Source: Oppiella nova
Taxonomy: Eukaryota > Arthropoda > Arachnida > Sarcoptiformes > Oppiidae
DNA: 33,728 bases
Reading direction: 5' to 3'
Assembly: GCA_905397405.1 (NCBI GenBank)
Contig: CAJPVJ010000183.1
Coordinates: forward strand, 1-33,728
Shown: positions 1-8,714 of the stretch, one piece after another
Layout of the letters: the number at the start of each line of letters is the position of its first letter
Numbering within the stretch: position 1 is the first letter of the stretch
The notes under the pieces: generated by a model
Told to the model about the DNA's origin: nothing
Seen by the model: the letters and a program-made list of their open reading frames with translations, nothing else
Databases searched by the model: none
Position numbers and translations under genes: made by a program

Positions 1-140
1 ATATATAGTATAATATTTAAATTCATTTATATAAATAAGTTAAGTCCATATGTTTTATGCATTTTATTGAAATTAGAAAGCGTTTGCACGCATCACAACA
101 AACCTATAGTGAAAGCAATTAATTTAAATAAATTAATGAA
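1..140 (+). repeat. Left arm of perfect 140-bp inverted repeat
   Basis: Bases 1-140 are the exact reverse complement of 1641-1780, which start immediately after the single N at 1640. The arm touches the window edge, so it may continue to the left. No terminal transposon motif or coding sequence is visible in it. A perfect match of this length beside a one-base gap is more like two overlapping contig ends than an old repeat, but a true palindrome cannot be excluded. Confidence 0.95.
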
Positions 141-376
141 ATTTATGCCAATAGACTATTACCGCAAATGCTAAATAAATCAATCGATCGAAACAAGCGA
201 ATAGAAATAAAAGCATTTTTATACTACTATTTGTGAACCCATTTATATAATTTAAATAAATTAATGAAATTTATGCCAATAGACTATTACCGCAAATGCT
301 AAATAAATCAATCGATCGAAACAAGCGAATAGAAATAAAAGCATTTTTATACTACTATTTGTGAACCCATTTATAT
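120..376 (+). repeat. Perfect two-copy tandem duplication, period 128
   Basis: The stretch starting near 120 is repeated without a visible mismatch starting at 248, giving two adjacent copies with a period of exactly 128 bases. The unit is non-coding and includes a short ATCGATCGAA motif. It overlaps the inner end of the 140-bp inverted-repeat arm. An unrelated sequence at 19912-20169 has the same 128-base period, which suggests that both have a technical origin. Confidence 0.95.
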
Positions 377-711
377 TGGGCTATCTCTCAATCGCCAATT
401 TACCAATAATACCAATATTTAATTGAAAAATTATTTAATATTGTAAAATTCAAGATGATTTATGTACTGTATACTGTATTATATTCAATCACAAACATAA
501 ATTGTCAAATAAATTATAAACAATAACACGACATGATACTATTGTACTAGACAAAGTTTAAGTTTCATAAAATTTAAATCACATGAGCCCAAGAATTAAA
601 CAGTATTAATTAATTATATAACCATAATTTAATTGTTATAAATAAATCAATGATTTGAAAATTGATTATAATTGAATGCCGATATTTAGGTGTTCCTCAA
701 TCATAACCCAG
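377..711. other. Non-coding AT-rich sequence upstream of first beat exon
   Basis: No exon-like or RNA-like signal was seen here. The last bases before 712 end in CAG and can serve as a splice acceptor for the exon that follows, so this stretch is probably intron of the beat-like gene. Confidence 0.5.
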
Positions 712-936
712 ATATATGGCGTCAATTTTGAGGAGCTGGTGATTGAAGAGCACGGAAAATATGCGGGTTTACAGCAAACAGAAGGGGATTACGAGACACT
801 GGGCGAGCAGTACAGTCCGCCCCAAATACACGGACATAACATTAAATATAGTATCGGGGATGTCGTGGACCTGAACTGCTCGACAACAGCCGTATCGCCG
901 CCACCACTACTCGAGTGGTTCATTAATGGCAGAGAA
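712..936 (+). CDS. beat-like gene 1, exon with first half of Ig2
   Basis: The exon ends at GGC AGA GAA before a GTATTG donor, at a codon boundary. The 5' border is uncertain. A CAG acceptor at 709-711 and another at 772-774 both keep phase 0 and the same frame. The segment from about 820 onward (IKYSIGDVVDLNC, then WFINGRE) matches the beat Ig2 start. The preceding part (residues such as NFEELVIEEHG) is open and less AT-rich but not clearly recognisable. Confidence 0.8.
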
Positions 937-1639
937 GTATTGCTCAAGAATTTTATCATCTATTACTCAATCCTTTTTGTGTTATCCGTTATTTTTCAAC
1001 ACTATTCATGTGTTGCAAACGCCGAGAATATTCTCATTTTCGTTAAATCTTTTTTGTTACGATTATTTTGTTGTGTAAATCGATAGTAATTTTTCGGTTT
1101 GTATTTCTAACCGGTATTTATTGCTCTCCCTTTCATATCACAGGCACTCAAAACTCAACTAATCATTTATAGTAAACCTAAGGAACCGAACGCTAATCTA
1201 ATGTTCAGTTCATCTATTTATGACAACTTCGCCGACTTTGAAGCTCATAGAAAAGGCTCTGTTTTGGGATTACGCTTTCAAATCACTAAAGAACACTATC
1301 AGGTGTCTGTCCAAACTATTACCAATTACTTCAACCAAGCACACACAACAACAAACATACCAGTGCCAAACACACTATTTTTAGCAACATTGCTATATTG
1401 CTATGTTTTATGTGCTATTTTGTTATTAAATATCCGAAACACAAATACACTATTATCGGGATATAAAGATTTTTATTATATTACTATAACTAGTATTGCT
1501 TGACATTTGCAGACCTCTGACGGCAAACTGAGGCTGAGATGTAGTGCCACTCATGCGACCATTATTGGCACCGACACCACAGAACTGGTCCTGTTTTCGG
1601 GCGGCAGACAGAGCTCATCGTTATTCGCCTCTTATGCCA
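712..1639 (+). CDS. Beaten path (beat)-like immunoglobulin protein, partial gene, Ig2 region
   Basis: Three exons joined in phase encode the second Ig domain of a beat-family protein. In Drosophila this family is expressed in neurons and muscle, binds Sidestep-family receptors and helps motor axons leave nerve bundles. Visible hallmarks are the first Ig cysteine in VVDLNCSTTA, the Ig tryptophan in LLEWFINGRE, the family-typical VLGLRFQITKEHY, and the second Ig cysteine in KLRLRCSATHA. Introns are 937-1143 (207 bp) and 1303-1512 (210 bp), both GT-AG and phase 0. The signal peptide and Ig1 exons are absent, presumably beyond the left edge or misplaced. The last exon runs into the N at 1640, so the C-terminus is missing. 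The next beat-like gene lies on the opposite strand. The family call is strong, while the subfamily cannot be set from this fragment. Confidence 0.82.
1144..1302 (+). CDS. beat-like gene 1, middle Ig2 exon
   Basis: This 159-base exon is bounded by a CACAG acceptor and a CAG|GTGTCT donor. It encodes 53 residues starting ALKTQLIIYSKPKEP and ending GLRFQITKEHYQ. Both borders are phase 0 and join in frame to the flanking exons. The GSVLGLRF core corresponds to the highly conserved beat Ig2 strand before the second cysteine. Confidence 0.8.
1513..1639 (+). CDS. beat-like gene 1, exon with second Ig2 cysteine, truncated by N
   Basis: The exon follows a TTTGCAG acceptor and reads TSDGKLRLRCSATHATIIGT and onward in frame for about 42 codons, until the ambiguous base at 1640. 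It holds the second cysteine of Ig2 in the usual LRC context. The sequence after the N is non-coding and belongs to the inverted-repeat arm, so the true end of the exon is lost. Confidence 0.78.
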
Positions 1640-1640
1640 N
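1640..1640. other. Single ambiguous base (N), likely contig join
   Basis: This is the only ambiguous base in the window. It sits inside an open exon and exactly at the start of a 140-bp perfect inverted-repeat arm. That is what a one-base placeholder between two contigs would look like. Confidence 0.8.
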
Positions 1641-1780
1641 TTCATTAATTTATTTAAATTAATTGCTTTCACTATAGGTTTGTTGTGATGCGTGCAAACG
1701 CTTTCTAATTTCAATAAAATGCATAAAACATATGGACTTAACTTATTTATATAAATGAATTTAAATATTATACTATATAT
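1641..1780 (-). repeat. Right arm of perfect 140-bp inverted repeat
   Basis: This is the exact reverse complement of bases 1-140. If the segment 1-1639 were flipped, its end would overlap this arm base for base, giving a clean 140-bp contig overlap. Confidence 0.95.
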
Positions 1781-2658
1781 TACTTATTAATAAAAACCAT
1801 ATATAATGTAAATGAGAGAAATAATGATAAATTCTGTGCAATAAATAATATATAAATTCTAATTTATTTGCAATTTAAGAAACTTTTCAAGAAAATAATG
1901 TCGAGTTATAACTTATAAGTAAAATCCAAATTGATTTTCAACATAACTTTTTGTGCACTTTAAATTCAAAATTGAAATAATGTATTGAATTGTAACATAA
2001 AATTCTGGGCCTAACTGTGCGTTTGAATGTGTTTTGAGCTTCTCTATGTTAACTCAATTGATTGAAACTGTATTTCTCTCTCGGTTTCGACCCTTTCCTC
2101 CTACGGTTCACTACATATATTTGGGTCATACATGAGCTCCTAATTTGAGTTTATGGTCAATAAATATATCTTAGCGTAAGTTTAGTTTCAGATTGGGATA
2201 ATTTTTTGCTACTACCAAATTCAGCCCTATGTTTGCGAATAAATGAATAAAATATATATTTAAATAATAAATAAGTTTTTTGCATAATTTTCACTTTAAA
2301 TTTAATGCATCAAAACTTATTTTGAATATATTATCACTTATTTTCTTTTTACAAAATTTCGATTTACAATTAAAAATAATCACTTTTGTCATTATTTATA
2401 TTTTATTTGTCTGATATTAGATAACCATTGGCTGATAATATATTTGCCATACTATTGATTGAAGTGAATATACATTATAGCGAAAAGGGATATAAAGAGT
2501 ATTATTGTAGTGAATGTTTGAATATTGGATATTCTATTGTATTCATAGTGTATATAAATAGTGTAGTAATTCATTGTGTGTAAAGACATTGGAGTCATTG
2601 CATTATGTGAGTGCATAGAGTATGGATGGGTATGATAGTGGATGTATAGGATGTATAC
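1781..2658. other. AT-rich sequence downstream of beat-like gene 2; expected last exon not seen
   Basis: The next exon of the - strand beat-like gene, carrying the second Ig2 cysteine, should lie here. I read this stretch on the - strand and found no acceptor followed by an LRC-type segment. The less AT-rich patch near 2040-2150 does not keep a frame that fits the family. No other feature was seen. Confidence 0.5.
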
Positions 2659-2801
2659 CTTAATGCCAGAACTCCATTAGACAAATGGTGGTCATTAGAC
2701 AGCAACGAGAGACTAATGCCGAGACTCGACGACACGAGTCCATCAGATGTGACATCAATATCCGGATGGCTTAAGTTGATTCGGGGGTCGTTCCCCACAA
2801 C
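2659..2801 (-). CDS. beat-like gene 2, Ig2 second exon
   Basis: The exon follows ATTTTAAAG and ends GCATTAAG before a GTATAC donor. It is 143 bases long and leaves two bases of a split codon. It reads VVGNDPRINLSHPDIDVT, then SDGLVSSSLGISLSLLSNDH, then HLSNGVLALR. The GLVSSSLGISL stretch matches the conserved Ig2 segment of beat proteins. Confidence 0.8.
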
Positions 2802-5280
2802 CTTTAAAATATACACCAATTATATAGAAATGAGAGTAATGTCTGAGAATTATATAAAAGCAAAAAATATATATATCCATAAAACTGAATGTTTATTCAT
2901 AAAAGATATGATTATTGCTAAACGTGTTTGATTTGTAATGCGATTACACGTATAGTTATGAAATGTATACTAAATTTATGTGTAGTGAGTGAAAAGGGCT
3001 TACTCTAAGGCCATTAACAAACCAGGCCAATATTTGAACTGGCTTAGACTTGGTGGCCATACACGTCAAGTTGAGCACATCCTCTCCCATCTTATACTCC
3101 GGTTTGGATCCAATTATTTGTATTTCTCGCTGCGGCAGCACTACGGACACCGAAACGCAGATTGAAAATCGTATATAAATTGAATATATATTATAGTCAT
3201 CATAATAACAGTTAAAGTGTGTATTACTAACAAAACTTAATTCAATTTTTATCGCTAATCTCACAGCGAAATCCTATTTACGGTTTACTTTTACTTTCTT
3301 TTATAAAAACAGTTATAAGTTGTGTTCCGAATGCAGAATGGATTCAAACTTTTTAATTATTGATATGTGTTTGTGATTAAGAAATAGGAGTTGCATTCAC
3401 TGTAAGGAAGGGTAGGTTTGGCTAACTGTAAGGGCTGATAGTGTTAGCAAAGGTACGTTGCTAACCATCAATATATGTAAACCTTTTGCTCCGTATAGAC
3501 GAGAAGTCAAACCCAAATTCAATATTAAGGAATAAAAATGAAGTTTTATTTGCTTTCATATGACTTTTGATGTTTTCATTGAAACTCAACTAATGTTTGC
3601 CATTGAAATGATTGCAATTTATATGTATTTTCCGCTATATCTCTCTATTTATGTTATGTTTCTCTGCTTTTAATGATTACTTATTTTAGTATTTGTTTAA
3701 TTCAACAAATAATATCAAAATTGAGTTCATATTATATGAGAGACAGTGTATATAAACTGAGGACATGTGTTTGGTTTGGGAAGCCTACTAACAAAATAAG
3801 CGCAATCAGGGTTTGGATTAGTTTTGTATTTATATTAATAATTCTGTGTTTGGAAACACGAATCGCTCATCATATTGAGCCAAATGTTTATTAATATATT
3901 TATTATTTTATTGGAAAAGCCTTCAAACTTTCAAATAGTATTCCGATCAAAATGTGTGAAATAAAAATATTCAAACCATTCAATTATTTATAAAAGAGAT
4001 GTTTGCGAATAACTCACAGAATTTATCACTTTGAATGTCAAAAACCATCCAAAATACTATCTTAAGCTGTGATAAATTGAGTTGAAATCATATGTAATAT
4101 TCAAATTTCATATAAATATTTCATGAAAATATATTGAATAGAATAGAGTCGACTACAAAATTTTTGAGAAATCAATTGTTTTATTAAATAGAGTAATAAC
4201 ACAAAAAATATAATATATAATATAACATCACTTTATTGTGAGGGGGAATGAAAAGGATATTAGTTTTCATCTTAATTCAAAACTCTTACATATGTTTGGA
4301 GTCTTTGAGTTTAATATCAAAATTCCTTTTATAGAGTAACTAAACATTATTAATATCTGAATATATTTCAAATTTTCTCTTTTTTATCAAAAAACTGTAC
4401 TTAATTTTGTGCTTCACTTTAGATAAGAAATGAAAAATAGTTTTCAATTCATACGATATGTCTATTTCTTGACTAAATATTTTATTAATACTTTTTTAAT
4501 ATTTATTTTCTCTTCAAACAAGTGTTTGGCGAAAAAAGTGAAAATGATATGAAATTTATTATTAAAATAGTATTTTATAAAAACATACCGAATATCCTTA
4601 AATCCTTAAGTCGCTTCACCTTTTAAAGTTTAATGAATTAAAATGAAAATAATTCAAAAGTTATTTGACATTATTTGAAAAAAGTTTTCAAAATCAATAT
4701 AAGTGTCAAACCGATTCAAATGTCGTGGTGGACACCTCTGCCATGTATGTGCCCTCAGTGTTCAAATCAGTAGTCTTTAGGAAAACATGTGTTGAATTGG
4801 ATTTTGACATCTTTGTCGGTATAGAATTCAATAAAGAAAAGTCAGTGAAAAAGTGCACTCAATTCATGTGTAACTCAAGGGAGAAGGAGTCTAGAAGTAT
4901 GAGATAACTGTGCGATCCATGTCTCACCTCCACGTAAACCCCGATCTGATTGAAAACTCGTTGAATGGGTGCTCCGGGTGTGGAGTCGGGCTCATTCATG
5001 TAGCGATAGAATTCCAGATTGTTTTTATACCTTTAAGTCAGTCCACAAATAGTCAAATATAATGCTATTTTACAATTGATTTGTGTTTAGATAAATATAT
5101 TTATAGTTTGCATTTGTTTGATATAAACAAAAAATGTTTTGTATTGTCATAAGAGTTGATACCATTTAACAGAATATAGAGAATCCATTTCGAGATCGTA
5201 ATCGCAGTGAAGCCAAACGGATGAACCGCTTTTCACGACAGAAGGGATGTCCAGTCGGAGGCGGAGCGTCACCACACGGT
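2659..5280 (-). CDS. Beaten path (beat)-like immunoglobulin protein, five exons, partial at both ends
   Basis: Five - strand exons (5280-5163, 5030-4928, 4810-4712, 3129-3004, 2801-2659) join with matching phases through GT-AG introns of 132, 117, 1582 and 202 bases. They encode most of two Ig domains in the beat order. Ig1 begins with VWLHCDYDLEMD, LYSVKW and YKNNLEFYRYMNEP, then GVYVE, then STHVFLKTTDLNTEGTYM. Ig2 begins EYKMGEDVLNLTCMA, then ILAWFVNG, then DGLVSSSLGISLSLL. Known members are secreted or membrane-anchored guidance ligands for Sidestep receptors. The signal-peptide exon and the last exon, with the second Ig2 cysteine, were not found. An unusual point is that the position expected to hold the second Ig1 cysteine reads alanine (TYMAEVS). 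The gene is either divergent, damaged or miscalled at that spot. Confidence 0.82.
3004..3129 (-). CDS. beat-like gene 2, Ig2 first exon
   Basis: Starting at CGA after a CTGCCGCAG acceptor, the exon is 126 bases, phase 0, and reads REIQIIGSKPEYKMGEDVLN, then LTCMATKSKPVQILAWFVNG, then LR before a GTAAGC donor. The codons just upstream (VSVVLP) also resemble the family's inter-domain linker, so the true 5' border could lie further up the - strand, but I saw no in-phase acceptor there. Confidence 0.8.
3130..4711. other. Large intron of beat-like gene 2
   Basis: This 1.6-kb stretch separates the last Ig1 exon from the first Ig2 exon. It is AT-rich with no exon-like segment. A short perfect stem (GTTAGCAA at 3443-3450 with TTGCTAAC at 3458-3465) could form a hairpin. 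No function is assigned. Confidence 0.6.
4712..4810 (-). CDS. beat-like gene 2, Ig1 third exon
   Basis: This 99-base exon, phase 0 at both ends, starts after ACCGACAAAG and reads MSKSNSTHVFLKTTDLNTEG then TYMAEVSTTTFES. The donor is a weaker TCG|GTTTGA. In related proteins the TYM segment is followed by cysteine. Here the codon is GCA (alanine), so the Ig1 disulfide partner appears to be missing. Confidence 0.78.
4928..5030 (-). CDS. beat-like gene 2, Ig1 second exon
   Basis: The 103-base exon lies between an ACTTAAAG acceptor and a GTGGAG|GTGAGA donor. Its first base completes the tryptophan codon from the previous exon. It then reads YKNNLEFYRYMNEP, a proline-rich turn, and QRVFNQIGVYVE. 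The EFYRY motif is one of the most recognisable parts of the beat family. Confidence 0.87.
5163..5280 (-). CDS. beat-like gene 2, Ig1 first exon
   Basis: The exon follows a CTCTACCCATAG acceptor and ends ...AAATG before a GTATCA donor. It is 118 bases long and enters with two bases of a split codon. It encodes RVVTLRLRLDIPSVV, then GSSVWLHCDYDLEMDSLYSV, then KW. The cysteine is the first Ig1 cysteine, and LYSVKWY spanning the next junction is a beat hallmark. The preceding exon must end with one base of a codon. Confidence 0.85.
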
Positions 5281-5418
5281 CTATGGGTAGAGACACGAGA
5301 GTCAAGAAATTAGATTTAAAGCAAAATAATTGAATCAATGATTGATTGCATAGAAATAGAGATTAGTTTATTGAATGAAACTTAAAAACAAAACTCGATA
5401 TCATATACACAGTGATCG

Positions 5419-5421
<3 letters not shown>

Positions 5422-5460
<39 letters not shown>

Positions 5461-5461
5461 A
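5422..5461 (+). repeat. (GA)n microsatellite
   Basis: A run of AG dinucleotides with one GGG interruption near the right end. Confidence 0.95.
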
Positions 5462-5509
5462 AAGTGAGTGAATAATAAGGATTACGAGTCTATAGAGTGT
5501 TGTAATGTG

Positions 5510-5830
5510 TTATGTGTTATGTATTGCGTGTGATATTGGATGAGACAAAACAAAATGCGAATAAAAGCCAAGAGTTGGCTGTAATGTGTTGTGAAGTATG
5601 ATTACGTACTGATGGGTCATTTGCGGCCATACCGTACCAATACGACTGGCCGTACAGTTAGCGCTAGTGTTTTGTGTCAAAACAGTGTCACGCGATATAC
5701 GAATATTGTCTGAATTAACTGAACGGACATTATTTGTCCGATTCATAGCCCAGTCATCAAAAGTGTTTATAAGAGGGACGTGTAGTCAGTGCTCAGTAGG
5801 TCTGCAGGTCTGCACACAAACCAATTCTTT
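5510..5830 (-). other. Unassigned block less AT-rich than its surroundings upstream of beat-like gene 2
   Basis: Bases about 5595-5830 are clearly richer in G+C than their surroundings. A - strand reading frame of 78 codons starts at 5746, and a good donor (CAGTAC|GTAATC) lies at 5606/5605. The encoded residues (NIRISRDTVLTQ and onward) have no signal peptide or family I recognise. The exon phase from this donor would not fit the next beat exon. It could be an untranslated exon, a promoter region or a decayed mobile-element fragment. Confidence 0.3.
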
Positions 5831-7321
5831 GTTAGTTTTTGTAATTAATGTCTAAACAGAATATATATATATAACTAACAGAATATATATATTGCGAGCC
5901 ATTGGAGAGATAATCGTAAAACAAAACAATTGAATCATTAAACGACAACTTTAATTAAGTTTTGATTTGCCAATAAAATTATTGCCAATAATAAAGGACT
6001 CGTAAAAATGCGATTCTGTTGTGACACTTGACTCCCCTATCAAGTCGTTATCAATGCTATTAAAAACTTGTTTTTACAATAAAAATCAATCATTCATAAC
6101 ATTTTATTATTTATTTAAACCGAGAAATATTAATAAATAAATATTTAATTATCGTAAGAATTATGATATCCATTAATTAGTGCTGTAGAAATATTATTAA
6201 ATTTCAATGGACATAGCAAATGAACAGTTCAGTGAATAATATATCCTTAAGTTTGACTTTTTTTATTAATTATTGTGGGTTTTGTTATTAATCACAACCA
6301 AAGTAATTCCAGAAATACCTTAGTTTATGAATTAATATATAATAAATATACAACTGACACTCAATCCATTAATAAGTCGCTTATTAATATATTATTATAT
6401 ATTATTTGATATATTAGTAAACTGCATGCCATTGCAATGACAATTGATAAATAAGAATATTAAAGAATTAGATTTTACATTAAATAAATAAATATAAAAT
6501 TAATTTTTATATGTGTAGTTGCACGGTAATATCATAATATATTACACAATATCTAAGGTAAAATAAAGTGCACATAATTTGTCCCTTTATAGCATTAAAT
6601 ATTTGTATGAATGCGACTATAAAAGACATTTAGATGTTATGCAACGTTAATATGTTGTACAGTATATCAATAGTATTGATGGGATGCCTTAACAAACAAA
6701 TTAATGTGTTGTGATATTGTCTAATATTGTCTAAACTTGTCTTTTAGTGTCTGTTGTCAAACAGACTAATATTTAGCATACATTGGTCTGGCATTTGGAT
6801 GACACAAACATTATCTAAGTTAACAGTGCGACCAATTTGATTGAGTGTACAATCAATACACAATACAATACAATAGTATAGAAAATAGTCTGTCTTTGCG
6901 TGCATTTTCCACACGAAATACTAGACAACTCTTTGCAACAAAAATAGGAGATTACAAAAAAAGCATTCATATATGTGGTCATACATATGGTTATAGCAGA
7001 TTCCTGTTTTGATTATCTAATGTGAATTAATTTCCATATACAGGACTCGATTAAACTGAACGAAACAAACTAAAATAATTATTGTAATGATAATCACATC
7101 CAAACAGAAATGTATTTTTAGACAATATTTTTATATAATATTATAATAAACATACAAGCAGAATGGAAATGCATATATTGTTATTGTTATTAGTTTTGCT
7201 AATATATATAACTTTTCCTTATAAACCGCCTCAAAGATACAACACATAGCTCTGTATAACATAAAAATAAATTGAAAAGAAAATTGAATGAAAAATAGAA
7301 AAGAATTATTCTTTTCTACAT
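5831..7321. other. AT-rich non-coding sequence
   Basis: Nothing beyond short AT-rich open frames and simple (TA)n patches was seen. There is no coding, RNA or repeat signal that I can support. Confidence 0.5.
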
Positions 7322-7341
7322 TTCTCTCTCTCTCTCTCTCT

Positions 7342-7372
<31 letters not shown>
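7322..7372 (+). repeat. (CT)n microsatellite
   Basis: A CT run of about 50 bases interrupted by CCCTCCC. The - strand open frame of Arg-Glu repeats across it is an artefact of the repeat. Confidence 0.95.
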
Positions 7373-8656
7373 GCATCTATGTCTCTATACTTTTATATTG
7401 AATTTTATTTTATTTTATTGTAATTCTAGAACTTTTTAAGATTGCAATTGCTTTCTGCAAAAATAATATATATAAGAATATAATAATAAAAAGTGTAACA
7501 AAATAATGAAATTCGTGCGAAACTCCTGATTTACACACAAACGGAGCCAACAATGATTTGTTCGCTCAATATATCACTTGTTTTTTGTGTGAGTTTTTCA
7601 TGTTTTGCAAAACTCGTGTAAATCTTTATTTCAATATTTCTTTTATGTTTCAATTATTTACAAAAAGTAACACAAGAGATGAGAATATAATAATAGACGA
7701 GTGAAATAAATTTCTAATCTCTATTTATTTATTATTTACACAATAATTATTACATAATTATCTGTAGAGTACTTTCAATTTAACTGTTTATACATTTCGA
7801 GATGATTTGAAAAGAAAAATTGATAAAAACATAATTTCAATAAGTAAAAGTTACAATATTGTTATAGTTATGGTTTAATGTGAAAATGTATTCAAATAAA
7901 GTGCATATATTTTATAGTGATTTGTATTTTCCGTTTCCGAGCAAATCATCTCTAAAAGCATGCACTCATTAAACACAAACATAATGTTATATAATGTTAG
8001 CCACAAGTTATTGGAAGTAATTTAAAACTATTTTAACTTTATTTCAAAGAGTAGAGCACTTATATGTGCCAAATGACACGCAAACCAGTATATAATAAAC
8101 ACTATTTTATGTTTTTGACAAACTTTAAGTTATACTCTAAATTGACAAATAAAAAAGTTTTCAGAAACAAGAGAGAATACTCAATAAATATGTTATTATT
8201 ATATGGTCTGAAAAAATGAAGTTTTCAAATTATGAGACCACGTATTCAAAGTATAACTATAGTCTCATAATATGAATAAAATAATAATTTGCAATAAAAA
8301 TAAATTTTAATAACTGATCAACAAAAATTATTGCAAAAGCCTTTCATTTTATTTACATTATATGAGACGAAATAAAAAAAGTTTATAAATATTTATTACA
8401 CTTAAAAATATTTTTTGGTTAAAATAAATTTCAAAAAACGCTTTGAATAATTCATCGCAAATATGAATCGCATATAATATACTATATATGCATATAATTT
8501 GTTTGTAAGGATTAAAGAGATGGATGACTCGAGTGTGTGTTCGGTCTCTCATATTCATTGTGTGAATGCATTTTGATGTTTAGCATCCGATTCCTCCGAT
8601 GCCATCACAAATAGTCTCAGGAAGTGTTGTAATAGTGGGGGAGCCCTTCATTTTGT

Positions 8657-8658
<2 letters not shown>
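7373..8658. other. AT-rich non-coding sequence
   Basis: No supported gene. The 8520-8650 part is somewhat richer in G+C next to the following CT tract but has no readable exon. Confidence 0.5.

Positions 8659-8714
<56 letters not shown>
8659..8714 (+). repeat. (CT)n microsatellite
   Basis: A CT run of about 55 bases with a single TATC-type interruption near 8688. Confidence 0.95.

Noticed and set aside
4665-4907. 80-codon + strand open frame
   Set aside because: It is the antisense shadow of the third beat-like exon, which fits the family with correct splice phases.
5510-5746. Tc1/mariner-like transposase fragment
   Set aside because: A few residues looked vaguely similar in spacing, but there was no catalytic motif and no sustained match.
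7131-7376. Open frame of Arg-Glu repeats on the - strand
   Set aside because: It is a translated CT microsatellite followed by AT-rich residues, with no domain or splice support.
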